From: Hetaerina americana | Taxonomy: Eukaryota > Arthropoda > Insecta > Odonata > Calopterygidae | DNA: 64,000 nucleotides | Direction of reading: 5' to 3' | Assembly: GCA_022747635.1 (NCBI GenBank) | Contig: JAKTNV010000004.1 | Location: 88,228,552 to 88,292,551, forward strand | Part shown: in pieces, positions 1 to 11,880 of the stretch | How positions within the stretch are numbered: position 1 is the stretch's first letter | Layout of the letters: each line of letters opens with the position of its first letter | Notes under the pieces: generated by a model | Seen by the model: only the letters and a program-made list of their open reading frames with translations | Told to the model about the DNA's origin: nothing | Databases searched by the model: none | Translations under genes and position numbers: made by a program

Positions 1-1458
1 ATTAGATCCCAGACCATCTTTAGTGCAAGTGTGTGATCATTAGTCTTTTATAAGTTGTGTGAGAATAGTTAAGATGAAGAATAAAATGAAATATATGTAT
101 ATAAAAAATGGATCGTTATCAGAGGTAATATAACTGTTGCAGATTGGTTTTGGACAGTTTATAGCATTTTTGATGCAATACTAATCTCATAATCCTTATC
201 TTGCTTTCAATACATTGTTTCTTATTAGATTCTTCAAACCTGTCATCATTTTGTTCTAAAAATGTCTTAATTATTTTCGTCAACCTGTGTTACTAACATT
301 TTGCCATCTATTATGGCCTTTAATATGCCACTATCACTCAATATCTACTCCATCGTTGCTGCAATTAAAATTACTCTTGACAATCAAGCAAATATCTTGA
401 TTTTTTGACTAACAATATCTGGTAATTGACTAAATGATCTTGTTGCTCACTTGTTTGCCAGTTCAAGCCGATTCCAATCCACTCCTAGAATTTTCTCTGC
501 ATTTAAGTTGAAAAATACCTAGAAACTGCTGTTTTATTTGAAAACCTCAGAATTGAGATATCCATGTGGACGTAAACATTTTCTTTGAATATTTTTTAAG
601 AAATTTGGAATTCCATTCATATTGAATAGCATTTTTGTCTTGATTCCATCCGTGAATGACTGCATTTTTTATTGCTGGTTGAATATTTTAACTTTTTTAA
701 CGTAATTCCCCGTGCTAATTTGAAGCATATTTCTCTTAAACACAAAGGGTAAAATTTCTGTTTTGCGAGGGCTTTGACGGCTAAATGAAAAAGACGGAAA
801 AACTCATCGCTGGAGTTTTAATTTGACGTGCCTTTGATCTTCCTTGATATGTGTAGTTTTCTTAATTGCTCTTTCCCTCTCTGTCCTTATCTGACCAATG
901 ACGGGTTATGGTAAGTTATTGAAATTCTTGATCAATAGGCGCTGTGGAAATTTAAATACAAAAATATATGTTTCTTTATTCATTGCACATGATCAAATAT
1001 TTTTTAACTAACTACTTCTCTGAAAAACGTAATTGAATTGCACAAAAATGGAGCACAAAGATATTGCAACACTTTTCTCGAATTAAAAGAAGATTAAGGG
1101 TTTTTCCCTAAGGACACCTCAGGGAATTGAAATGCTAGAGAAACTTCCACTATCAAGGAGCTCCATTCCTGTTTTAAAAAATGTAAATTGTAAGTGTTTC
1201 TAATAAATTTTATAATCTTATCCAAGTTTAAAACAATCTTTTTTATCTATTAACTGAGCACTTCACTGATAAATTGCTTCAGTCATTTGGATATGCTTTG
1301 CAAAAATGTTTTCTATTCATTTTGAAGGAATAGCGTTTGAACGACCTTGCGGAGATGAATTGTGTTTTGTGGTGGATTAACATTCGGAAGGCATTAAATA
1401 TATTTTCTCAGTTCAATAGCAAAGAACTTTTAGATGTTGGGAACAGATGGAGGTTGCA
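1..1458. other. AT-rich non-coding stretch
   Basis: No RNA gene, repeat boundary or plausible coding region is visible here. The short open frame near 1340 has no ATG at its start and resembles no family I know. Simple T- and A-rich runs dominate. Confidence 0.5.
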
Positions 1459-1512
1459 TGAGATCGGTACTGTGAGGCGTGCGCTACTGCTCAGCTGGCA
1501 GTACCGATCTCA
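1459..1512. repeat. Hairpin with 14-bp perfect arms
   Basis: The arm TGAGATCGGTACTG at 1459-1472 is repeated as its exact reverse complement at 1499-1512, around a 26-base loop. It is GC-richer than its surroundings and sits alone. It may be the core of a small fold-back element or the end of a SINE. No target duplication or partner copy was seen. Confidence 0.6.
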
Positions 1513-2330
1513 ACCCGATGGGGTTGGTAAAGTTCGTGGAGGTTGATTTCTCCAGATATTTCACCCCCAGAACAAAATATCTCAGCTTCCTTTGTGCTGT
1601 TTAATTCCATTAGTCTAACTATAGCGTACAAAAGAAATATGTCACAATTTGTCACTGAGTACACCAATAATTTATTAAAATAAATATTGTTTTCCATCAA
1701 TATATCGACTTACCATCAACAGACGCAATTAATTGTTTGTCTAAAATTGCAAGATTTTGTTTCTTAACCTATCTGTTGTCTGAGAAACGATACGGAGTCT
1801 GCGGACGTGTAAGAGTATGATCTGGGAAACAACTGGAAATCGCTTATGTCTTCACAGTTCATAAAAATAAAATTAAATAAACTGCACAAAAGACTGAATT
1901 TAAATGTTTTTTTGCTATGAACGATGAAAATAATAATTTTCAATGACGGCGTAAAGGAAATGTTTCCATGCTGAATAAACTAATTTTTATCCATTATTAT
2001 CCTAATCTTTTTGAATTTGTTCCATTCTTGTTGAACAAACTAGAAAAAACTAATTTCTATTTAATCCATGTCGTTGAATTGTTCTCTAGTCACTTCTATA
2101 AAATCGCTTCAATCATTTATATGTTGATCCCAAATGTATTTTCAAACCCTTTTTTTCAAGATTGAGTTTCGAACGATCCGTTAAGTAGAACAGATGACTT
2201 TTATTCTTCAGTAGATAAAATAAATTAATCTTTTTAATTAAAGCTAAATCTGAACAATTATTAATTGATTAAGGTTTTTTGTTTGTCCCAAGTAGTCTAG
2301 TATCGTACAATTTTACCATGCTTGCCCGTT
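1513..2330. other. AT-rich non-coding stretch
   Basis: Nothing is recognised. The reading frame at 1968-2165 is low-complexity, rich in Phe, Ile and Leu as expected from AT-rich DNA, and has no family resemblance. Confidence 0.5.
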
Positions 2331-2388
2331 GTGGGGTCATCACCTGCCACACACCCTATCCCTGTCTTTTGGGTGCAATGTAGATGGA
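2331..2388 (+). repeat. LINE 3'-tail fragment (sense on +)
   Basis: The segment contains CTGCCACACACCCTA followed by GGGTGCAATGTAGATG. The first part matches the sequence just after the reverse-transcriptase frame of the LINE at 59.6-60.1 kb. The second part matches the copy at 58.9 kb, which ends in CAATGTAGATG. It is therefore best read as a short, 5'-truncated 3' end of the same LINE family, with the typical short TAGATG-type terminus. Confidence 0.5.
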
Positions 2389-2880
2389 GATATAGTCTCT
2401 CCCATCATCCTCCTCCCCGAACATCTGCGGTCCAGACCCCTGCGGACCTTTACCAGACCCCTGGTGATTTCTCTCATTCTCATTCTTCCATCTTAGCGTC
2501 TGACCCTCCCTACGTACTCATCCCCCTCTCTCTAAAGGCCACGAGCGTTCTCGTCTGCCAAACTCTTCTTACAAGGACCCTTCGGAACCCTTTGATTCAT
2601 CTCCTTAAACGGCCATCCCAACCGGACGTGGAGGGAGAAGGGTGGGTGGTCGAGGTTGGGGACTTCCGATTGTGGTGGCCTCCGGAGGCCAATATTCGTT
2701 ATATAGGGGGATGGGTGGAGCGGGTGGTGGACTGCGTGGACCTTCGACCGGCATTTGGGTCCTCTGTCACTCCGCGTAATCATTCCCCGTCCCGTCTCCC
2801 TTTTTTTCTCATTGTCCCTTGCGTCACGTTCATCTTCTAGGCCCCCACCATCTATCTCCCCCTTCATTCCCTTCGTTTCC
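2389..2880. other. C-rich (pyrimidine-biased) island
   Basis: About 490 bases are strongly enriched in C and T runs on the + strand, in an otherwise AT-rich setting. Long open frames on both strands (172 codons on +, 111 on -) arise only because stop codons are rare in such sequence. Their Pro/Ser- and Arg/Gly-rich translations match no family. It is one of about a dozen such islands in the window. Confidence 0.55.
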
Positions 2881-3479
2881 TGTAAATATTTGACAAAAAA
2901 AGGCGCTGTCCGTCTTTAATTGGATCAGCGCCAACTCTACCCTCTAAGACATGTGTCTTCATAAAAAAGATGCACACAATTAGGATTTGATGAGTTTGTT
3001 CTCTGTAAACACTTCTGCAACGGAACGATTTTCACACTTGTATCCCCGTGATTGCAACCATACCATGTGGTTTTATAACGCTGGGTAAAGTTTTGGAAAA
3101 TATAAGTGATGATATTCCTAATCCATATTCAAAAGGACCATATAATGACGGAAATGAAGGGGTCCATTCATTTTTTTCGAAAGCGGAACGTGCTTGCACA
3201 TAACTTCCTTTAATAGGTTATGTACATAAACGTGCAGAATGTGCGCTTTCATGCCAATTTCAAATACATACCCCCAAGGCATTGAAGTAAAGTTCAATCG
3301 ACAATTTACTCTTTTTTGCGGCAATCAATTTTCACTGTGTACTTTATGCCTTTGTTCAACGTGATTTGATCCACGTCCTTAAAAGAACTTTTCATTGGGA
3401 AATTCCAATAAACTACGATAGATGCTGCGGCAGTAGCATTTGACGGATTCATCCACTAAATATGCATTACAATGCAACA
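2881..3479. other. Non-coding stretch
   Basis: No feature is recognised. A 20-bp stretch with TTTTCATTGGGAAATTCCAA near 3388 resembles one at about 3767 in the SINE-like zone, so part of this block may belong to the same repeat family. Confidence 0.4.
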
Positions 3480-3600
3480 ACTTACAGTGCAAAATCATTC
3501 GTCTTGATCGGGATTCGAACCCGGATCCCTCCATGTTTGCCCCGGGGCTTTAATCAGTTGATTTACCGAGGTGTTCTGTTACACTCAAATTTTTTGGGGC
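3480..3600 (-). repeat. tRNA-like SINE head (B-box on minus strand)
   Basis: On the minus strand the segment holds GGATCCGGGTTCGAATCCC, a near-perfect RNA polymerase III B-box within a T-arm-like stem. A tRNA-like D-arm region (CTCGGTAAATCAACTG) lies about 40 bases upstream. The anticodon and acceptor stems do not fold cleanly, so this is not a functional tRNA gene. A tRNA-derived SINE or tRNA pseudogene is the best reading. Confidence 0.5.
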
Positions 3601-3649
3601 TTTAACATCTTGTTCCTTTAAATAAAACCTTGTTCGTTTAAAGTGCCCA

Positions 3650-3790
3650 AATTTTGGAAAGTAGTAAGAAAATAGCTTAACTAGCTAAAACGTTTGGCCG
3701 GGCATCGAAGGATCCGGGATCGAATGCCAGTCAAAGTGAATAATTTTTACTCTACGAAATTGTACATTTTCATTGGAAATTCAAGGAATG
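3650..3790 (+). repeat. tRNA-like SINE head, diverged copy
   Basis: GGATCCGGGATCGAATGCC on the + strand is a mutated version of the B-box region found in opposite orientation 150 bp upstream. Both are followed by AA and a GAATgATTTT-like sequence. This suggests two copies of one tRNA-derived family lying head to head. The upstream A-box is weak. Confidence 0.4.
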
Positions 3791-4054
3791 CCAAATGTGT
3801 TAAGATTGCAGGTTGTGGATAATAGTATTCGCGCGAATATCTTCATGTCTGACGATAACACCAAAATGGTCCTAATATTGCATTCGACGAAGTATTTTGC
3901 TAACTAAGTGTGGGTCGCGTGCATCAAGCACTACATCTCAGCGGTGTTTAAAATTCACTCGTACAGGTTCAAAGTAGGACAGTAACTTTGTATCGGTCAT
4001 CTGAGGTTTCTCCAAAATTCAGGCATTCAAGAAATACCGAATGCGAATTTAGCC

Positions 4055-4145
4055 TTGGATGTTTGTTACCATCACACGGATTTGAACCCTCAACCGTCCG
4101 TTCGACAGTCCAGTGACTTCTTACCTGGTTACACCACTACAATTT
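4055..4145 (-). repeat. tRNA-like SINE head (minus strand)
   Basis: On the minus strand, GTAGTGGTGTAACCAGG is followed about 40 bases later by GGTTCAAATCCG. The two sit where the A- and B-boxes of a tRNA-derived promoter would be, and the total length is close to that of a tRNA. The stems are imperfect, so a SINE or tRNA pseudogene is more likely than a working tRNA. Confidence 0.45.
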
Positions 4146-5610
4146 CATAGCTTAATTGCCACACCTTTTCCACTTGCATACTGTAGTTGCTTCATCAGAG
4201 AACGATTGAATTTGAGATGGCTGCGGAGTGACAGAGTTGCGTGTTCATGTATGTTCACTTAAGGCAATATTATCTATTCAAATTTTGTTTTTCATTGGTA
4301 TTTCGTGCGAGCTCGGAACCATTCGTGCGGCTAGAGAGACGAGGGATAGCAAGAAGGGGCGCTGCTGTTTTTCTCTAAATTCACGCAAACCTAGAGGAAT
4401 ATACTCCTTACTATGCTATGGACGGAATCCCGAGAGGGAGGAAATGGGGATCACGTAAACATAGTAGGGAGGCCATTGGCCTTGATAAACATTGGAAAAT
4501 ATGTCTGCAGCCGAAACCTTTCCAGCCGGCGAATGGAATAAGGAAAGGAAATACAAGGAAGGAAATATAATATATTGACCAACACTTTGACTGCAAGGGG
4601 TGGAAGATACCCTGGAACCTGTGGAAAAGCGTCATAGTTTTCTAAATTTATCCGTGTCTTATTTAATTAAACAGGTTCAAACAAAGCCAGGACCTCCGAG
4701 TAATTAATCTTCATCTTCTGGTTACTATCATTCACATTATGACTTTTAGCTGATCTTACGTGTGTGCCTATTGAGTACGATGGGTTTTTAGAAATATATT
4801 GTTTCGAACTCTTTGAAATGACGTGCACATGCGGCCCAAGCCAGGCTTGTAATTTTGTCAAGGGCTTGTAAAAGACCGTGAAATTGACAATTTTCAATGT
4901 AGATATTTCAATTACGTAAAAATTCCTCATCTTTTCTTACTCCAAGTGGGAGGATTTACCTGAAGGCTGAGGGTTTCCAGATGATTCAATTAAATGTGGT
5001 ATTTTTCTCAGTAATATGCCACTCAATTTGCGCCCAGAGAAACTTGATGGGATTGTATTTAAAGCTACATACAAAGTCTGTAAAAAAAAGTTTAGACCGG
5101 TCTTTCTACGAGCAAACTGCTTAATGGATCACAATCAGTGAGGTGTTGCCTTCTTGGGGCGTCTATGAGAAGTAAAACACCGCCTTGCTTGTGGCTGCAT
5201 CCAGACTTGTCTCCGCCCAAACAGAGATGCTTGTCTGAGCTTGCGCACGCTCACTGAACATATTATTCTATCAGTGGGAATGATGGTGCTAGAAAAGCAG
5301 TCCGCGTGCGTTGAATATTGTTTCAATATGGGGAAAAGTTAAACTAAAACTTATACAATGGTTCAAGAGACATTCGGCAATGACTCTATGAGTGTTTCAT
5401 ATTTAGGAGTGCTTCCAGTCTGGATTGACCCTCGACCGATGAAGAACCGAGAAGTGGACGACCATTGACGTAGGCAAACAGTAGGATAACTGTCAGGGAA
5501 GTGGCCAGTCAAGTCAATATTAGTGTTTGACTGTGTTTCACCGTTTTCACAGATACTATATTTTGAGCATGCATGCGTCGCGTCCAAATTTTAATACAAG
5601 CCAGCTCCAT
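4146..5610. other. Non-coding stretch, nothing recognised
   Basis: Several short frames on both strands (60-90 codons) occur, but none has family resemblance, splice context or a consistent start. The block around 5100-5560 is slightly GC-richer and could be an old repeat. I cannot assign it. Confidence 0.4.
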
Positions 5611-5652
5611 GAAGGCGTGTGGCGGGGGGTGTTAGATCACCAGCCATGCATG
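5611..5652 (-). repeat. LINE 3'-tail fragment (antisense on +)
   Basis: GGCGTGTGGCGGGGGG followed by TGTTAG is shared exactly with 9546-9567. It is a variant of the GGTGTGTGGCAGTG motif that flanks the LINE remnant at 59.6 kb. It is read as a very short 3' fragment of that family, in minus orientation. Confidence 0.5.
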
Positions 5653-8590
5653 CACAATCATTATACCACAAAACAGATATCAGTTCGTTCAGTAGTGGCA
5701 ATGATAGGGAAGAAGTTTAGCCACGGTACATCGATCATCAGTAGGCGTCCTATCCAGAGCATATTGCTTGCTTTTCTTAGCCATGTTTACCAATGACAAT
5801 AGCTCCACCCCTGTCCGATAACAGGTGAACACTATTCATTTTTACTGTCATCCTTTCGATCTGGGGTGCTGGGAACTTTATTTTCGACAAAAGAATGATA
5901 GCTTTCATTGTACATAACAATAAAAGCATTTCAAATTTATTTTTTATTCAAAACACCCCAAAAGTTGTCAAACCGAATTGAAATCATGAACACTAATATA
6001 CTCTAATAATAATTTGACGGTAAATACTTGAATTCAAAAAAATGAAAAACATATCATAAAATTTGTTTAATAACAGAGCACCATTTATTTCTGAAGGGAA
6101 ATATTTCTCATATATATTCAGTATTTTTCACTTTTTTTTTAAATCAATCTTATAATAATCCAGTTTGTGCTGATTCCTATTCGGCGTATCATATGTCGCC
6201 ATCCCTTTCCCGAGGGAACTTTCTTCATTTGGCCCCACCCATGATGTACCGAAGGAATGAATCTGGTTTAGCAGTGTCTCATCCAAATAAAATATAGGCT
6301 TCCCCTCATTCCCCAGCTAATTTTTCATTTTACGAAGGATGGTAATTCTTACGGTGGCCACATCATTCCCTTCCATTGAAAAAAATTCCGGCCATCCACC
6401 TTTCGATCATGACAGAATCCGATTTCCTTTATGACCACCAAGAGACCTTCTTACATACTTCGTATCTCTTGATTTCTTTAATTCTGTATGGACGATTTCA
6501 TTCAATTTTTGTAATTTTCCTCCTTTCATCATAAAAAAAGTATTTTGGCATCAATGCATACTTTTGGAAATCATTAAAATGTATTGCAGGTCTGGAACGA
6601 AGATTTCTCATCTTGTTTGGTCATTTGAAAGAACGTCATCCTGTTTTCACCATCTAATTATTTCCTGCCTCAGTTAAGTTAATTTTATGTTAGGATTGCA
6701 CAGAATATTTTAGTAAAAAATGAAACTAAATGAAGACAACATGATTTCTCCTATAATAAGAGAAATTCTGAGAATGAGCCCAAAAAAAAAACAATAAAAC
6801 TTTTTTAAAAATTTAGAAATACAGAAATCTTACCATCGCCAGCGAAGGCCCGAATTTTTTGCAAGTACAGGCCTCCGATACTCTCATTTGTATTTTATCA
6901 GGAGAAATAATTTACTCGACAGCACCTTTTTCCAATTGGATGTTAGTCGATGACGTTGTGTAACAGCATCATCGCTTGACTGGAAAGAAGTACTCTCACT
7001 TTAATACTCTTACTCATACAACTGTATTACACAAATTACGATCACACGTGGCGAAACTGCGCAATAAAAGTCGAAATTAGCTCGAAGAAAGTTAGACAGC
7101 AACTGAATTTTCTGCTGATTTGCCCTCTTCATTTTTCTTGGTTTCCACGAAGTCACGTAATTACGGCGCTTCCTTTCCATCTACCCATAATTGGCAAAAA
7201 TACGTATTTTGAACAGATAATAGATATCTATAATTTTGTAAACATAATCACCTTAATAAGTTATGTTCCTGCACAAAGGGTAAAGTATCACATACAAACG
7301 ATTTTTACCGTTGTTACTAGTACAATATAATTGGAATGGGACCAATTATTTTCGACTATCTCGCAGGACTAAGCTTAACCCGCGGAAAGTATATGTATTT
7401 CACGATGCGGAAGTAGCATGCATTAATCACAGGGATGCAATTTGAGCGAGGCTGTGAAATGATATGGTATGACATTTCCTAGCTTTTCATTCGCAGCGGT
7501 CTAAGCCCTCTCGAGGTTTATGCAGCATTGCATTTCAAACAATGATAGTTCCTAACTTTATCCGAGCAATTGCTCTCGTAACCTATCGTTAGAAGCATGA
7601 TCTCTCCTAAAACCTCATCTGTTGACATTCAATCGGATTTGTTCAGATTTACGGCTTAAGTCGTAGCACGCTATGGCTCTCCATAAAGAGAAAACGTCAT
7701 ATGCTACACCAATCTATTCAGTGGCATTTGACCTTATGAATCTGTGTTATCTGGTGCGTACATACGGCTTGTGAGTCAGGCCAAATGCAATCTATCATTC
7801 TCTTCGACTAAAGTCGTATCGATTTATTTTTGAAAAGCAATTCACTGTGCCTGGTCAACTTCTTTGCGCTCGCATATTTTTTTTTATTTTTCTTTTGTCC
7901 GAATCTGGGAGTCATTGTGATAATAAATTAATTAATATGGAGTTTCTATCGACGGCAAAGACTATATTTCAGTTTCATTGAGGTTCAATCTTGATGCATC
8001 CTATTTGTTGCCCATTATTCATACCACGGAATGTTACGCAAATTAATTTGCTACAATTTAGGATTATATAGGAACGCCTGAGAAGTTTATAGTTAGTCTT
8101 GGAAAGCGTTCGGATTCAGGGAAATCCATTTGATATCCTTTAAATTTTAATTTTTAAATAAACAAATGCGCAACCGACAAATTTCGATTTATTACATTGT
8201 TTGATCAGTTATGTAATGTAACTATCGTATAATGCTATCACGAGTTGCCTGTGTACTGTACTTTAATCCACGATTTGACTTAGTTTATTTGCACGATTGC
8301 TGTATGGGTGGATTAAAGGCTGCTAGTCCCACTAAAATGTCCCGCTTCTAGAATCGAATTTGTACCAGAAAATCTGGATAAGTCAAAGAAATTGGTAAAT
8401 ACAGAACTAAATTAACCCCGATAATCTAACTGTGGTGTCTCGAGTGCTTCAAGTTAAAATATCTGTTAATGAGAGTATTATTCTTGCCGTGTATGGGATC
8501 GTAAGATAAATAGCTAATGGCCTTAATTGCTGAGAATTCTTCACCACCGTGTAATTAGGTTCCACTCTCTTGCTTAATTCACTAATCTTG
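5653..8590. other. AT-rich non-coding stretch
   Basis: About 2.9 kb with no recognisable gene, RNA or repeat boundary. Frames are short and low-complexity. This looks like ordinary intergenic or intronic arthropod DNA. Confidence 0.5.
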
Positions 8591-9000
8591 GCCGTTCTCC
8601 TTTGAGTCACTTGACCCCACGCCACCCACTCCCAATCCGCGGGCCCCTTCCTCTCCTTCCCGAACCTTATCTCCATTACCCATCCTCCGGCGTCACGTTC
8701 TCACTCCAAACCCCAAGTTTGTCCCCTCCCACCCCCTCCCACTCAGCATCCCTCTCTCTCCTCCCTTCTCGTAGTAATGCGCCCTGCGTAAATTGGAAGG
8801 GTCCCTCTTCCTCTCCGTTCCAGGGGCCCTCGGATGAATGAGCCAAAGGACGGGCCAGGGGAGGCTGTAAAGAGGAGGCCGGCGGCGTTGTTTCGCCTCC
8901 CGTTGCTCATACAGAGATACCTCCCAGCCCATACCCACCCCCTCTGTTGACCCTATCGAATGTCCCACTGACCCTCGTCCTCTATCCACTTCACCACTAC
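8591..9000. other. C-rich island
   Basis: Runs of C and CT dominate the + strand, with a purine-rich patch near 8840-8890. The frames in it (79 codons on +, 98 on -) are by-products of composition. There is no polymerase II promoter element that I can defend. Confidence 0.5.
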
Positions 9001-9540
9001 CTCACCTGCCCTGTTTGATATTGACGATTCTTCTTTTTCGTATATACTCGAGCTGCTCATGTAATTTCGACTTAAATAAAAGTTTAATAATTATCATCCT
9101 TAGTGGTTAACCTTGTATATTGCTTCAGCTTTAACTTAATCCCAAGCTTAGGATGTGTTTGTGGGTTATATTAGCCCCGCAACAAGTTGTTGGACCAGAT
9201 TGCGGCTTTTCTACTCTAAAATACCTGTCCGGACGAAAACTTCATATAACCTATGAGGAAAATAAAAATCATCCCTTTTGCCTTTGGTGGAGGAAATGCT
9301 GGATTTTTGAGCTGCCAAGAGAATTGCTTCGAGATTGTTCAATTTCAATATAAACATAAATATCGAATCCTTAAATGCGTATGGCATAGCTTTGTAAATT
9401 TTTTGACAGTTGTAGAGGATGACATTTGTTCAAGTAGAATATTACATTTGCTTTATGACTTATCCCATTGAACGAGAAAACATTGGACAGGCATGAAGTG
9501 TATATATCTCCTCTACATTTACACATTACACTGCAAACCA
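9001..9540. other. Non-coding stretch
   Basis: Two short overlapping + frames (9153-9353 and 9253-9471) show no family resemblance. Nothing else was seen. Confidence 0.4.
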
Positions 9541-9590
9541 TTGCAGTGGCGTGTGGCGGGGGGTGTTAGGGCAACACCCATAAAACTGAA
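9541..9590 (-). repeat. LINE 3'-tail fragment (antisense on +)
   Basis: It shares a 22-bp exact block, GGCGTGTGGCGGGGGG then TGTTAG, with the copy at 5.6 kb, and it ends in CACC. It belongs to the repeat that lies just downstream of the LINE reverse-transcriptase remnant at 59.6 kb. Confidence 0.5.
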
Positions 9591-11055
9591 TAAAATCACG
9601 TGCAAAATCAACAACCCCATACCAATTCACACCCACAGAGACATGTATTCATACGAAGCCCAATTTAACTGCTCGTACGAGTGTACAAATATGTACATAT
9701 ACTAGCAACATATGCACCTACGAATGTACCAGATGTCTACGCAGCGTTTATCATTTCTTGTCCCTGCTTGTAATTCGAATGTCTTTACTATTATGACTTT
9801 GATTTCTTACTTCTATGACTCCGAACAAATAACGAATTTTTGTATCGGTGAGCGAACGAATGTATCTTATTATTGTGTTTATCTATCTACTCAAACAGTG
9901 GGGGGTAAGGTATTATCCAAAGGTATTAAGTGGATTCAGTCATTTTATTGCATGCGCTTGATTTTGTTTTGTTGATGGAACACTCAGAGTAGTATTTTTT
10001 TGTTTACGTTCCCCTGAATTACATCAGAAAACGCCCCTTACTTGTGGTAAATATGTTTTGGTTGGAATATGTCTCTCGCATGTTACATTTGGATGGTAGA
10101 GTATAAGTTCAGCAAAATGCGGATTTGCGAAAAATGGGGTATTAAAAATAGCCTATAAATTTCATGAAATTTGAATTGGAAATCAAACTTCATTACATTC
10201 GGAACACCGTTTTGTAACATACATAGTACATCGTATTCATGATACCACTGTTCTTTAAAACTTAAAGTCTATATTTCTGGCTATTCGGTGTAACAGATGT
10301 GAATGGATTAAAAACTGTACATGAGAATTGCGCTGAGTGTGGGAAATTTAAAGAGGGATGAGGAATTTTCTCTTGCTGTAATAATATTTTTAGACACAGA
10401 GTTTTCTTGTATTTTTGGTGTTTTTAAGCTTATTTCATCCTCAAATTAGAAACATTTGTTTGAATTTCACAACATAAATGCTATCTACCTCCCCATAAAA
10501 GATTTGATCGTAGGACTAATATGTTTCGATCATAACTGTTGCGAATTCGAGGAAGATGGATCATAGCTCATAGTATTGGAATTAAATGGTCTCTCCGACA
10601 GAGTTGGAAGAAAAAGGGTATTAAATTTATTTTCTATATATTATTGTTCAAAAGGATTGTTCCTAAATATTTATATATGTTATTATTTATTTTATAAGCT
10701 GTATAGTGCTAATAGCTCTAAATATGAATGATGGCCCTCTAGGTTACCATCTGGTTCTCTGATCGTATTGGTTGGAAGTGTTACTATATCTTTTCGTTAC
10801 GAAATGATACCCAGAATGTTAGAACTAGGCAGTGTCCTGCAAAAATGTTGAGTGCATGCGTTTATATGGAAAATTTTTAACATCGCTATTCTTTGAAAGA
10901 TGTTGATCTATTTTGCGGGAAATTTAATGGTTTTTTTTATCGTAATGGGAAAGAGAAAAATAATTACTATTTTGGTTATTTATTGCACAAAGCCAGTCTT
11001 TTCACCAAAATATCTTTAAAAAATAACCCTACATAAACGTCTTCAACTGCACATA
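9591..11055. other. AT-rich non-coding stretch
   Basis: No gene, RNA or repeat recognised. The 87-codon frame at 9712-9975 is Ile/Phe/Tyr-rich and anonymous. Confidence 0.45.
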
Positions 11056-11290
11056 CAAGGTCTGTCCCAAAAGTAGTAGGACTGAATCGATTTTAAAAAA
11101 TTATCGCCAGAGTAAATACATTTACGCGGAAGACTTCGAAGTAGTACCCTTGTGCGTGCATACGTACACCGCTGCCAGCGGGTTTTCCACGCCTTCTGGA
11201 GGTGGCTCCCAGAATGCTGCTCAGCTCCCAAAGAAAGCTTTGGTTAGAAGCCTGCTCCCGAAGTTAATGCACGTGGCACGGATTATGCAG
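11056..11290 (-). mobile_element. Truncated mariner element, 3' end only
   Basis: A mariner-type terminal repeat, CAAGGTCTGTCCCAAAAGTA, begins at 11056 directly after a TA dinucleotide. Just inside it, the minus strand encodes the C-terminal end of a mariner transposase. The frame containing LQKAWKTRWQRC (about 11150-11195) shifts into the frame YYFEVFRVNVFTLAIIF and a stop at 11093-11095. W..RW.RC followed by a GxYFE-type end is characteristic of mariner C-termini. The opposite terminal repeat and all the catalytic region are absent. This is an old, dead fragment of a lineage different from the other mariners in the window. Confidence 0.7.
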
Positions 11291-11825
11291 AGGCTGGCAA
11301 ATCTTGCATTGACTACCTTTCATTATTTTTTTACTTTCTACAAAAAGCCTTATTAAAATTTAAAGAGGATGCTAAATACTTGCTGCCGGTACGGTTCTTG
11401 TCAATGAAATATTAAAACTTGCTGCTTTTTTTTTCTTTACATTTTCTTACAATTTTAATAATGTTAAGTTTATTGCAGGTGGTATTTATGAGTTCTATGT
11501 GAAATTTTGGAGTAAGTGTGGCCATTTCAATGTTTCGATTGTTCCTCATCGATTAATCGATTCCGTGATGCGATTATAAAATCATGTATCCCATTTATTT
11601 TGTTCAAAGGTTTTCATGACTATACATTTGCAACCATTTAAAACCCCACCAATAAAGAAATCTAAAATAAAACCTGTATCACAGGACTCAACCTTGTCCT
11701 GGGGTTTTTATTTCAATCCGTTCTTACAGGTTGCCCAATCATTTGATGCATAAAAACTCGAAGTCGAACGCTAGGAATTAGGGTTCAGTTTTTCAAAACT
11801 GCTCTTCATCACGAAACTACAACTA
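11291..11825. other. AT-rich non-coding stretch
   Basis: Nothing is recognised apart from A/T homopolymer runs. Confidence 0.45.
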
Positions 11826-11880
11826 CACGACACTCTGCAAGCCACCGCTAGAGTGTGTGACTGGCAATAATCATATCCCA
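11826..11880 (-). repeat. Diverged LINE 3'-tail fragment
   Basis: CACTCTGCAAGCCACCGCTA followed by GAGTGTGTGACTGG aligns with the block at 59630-59665 (CCTGCGAGCCACCCCTAGGG then TGTGTGGCAG). It is the most diverged of seven such fragments in the window. Confidence 0.45.

Noticed and set aside
2322..2867. Long overlapping open frames (172 codons on +, 111 on -)
   Set aside because: They lie in a C-rich island where stop codons are rare on both strands. The translations are low-complexity and match no family.
4055..4145. A functional tRNA gene
   Set aside because: B-box and length fit, but the acceptor and anticodon stems do not pair well. A SINE head or pseudogene is more likely.
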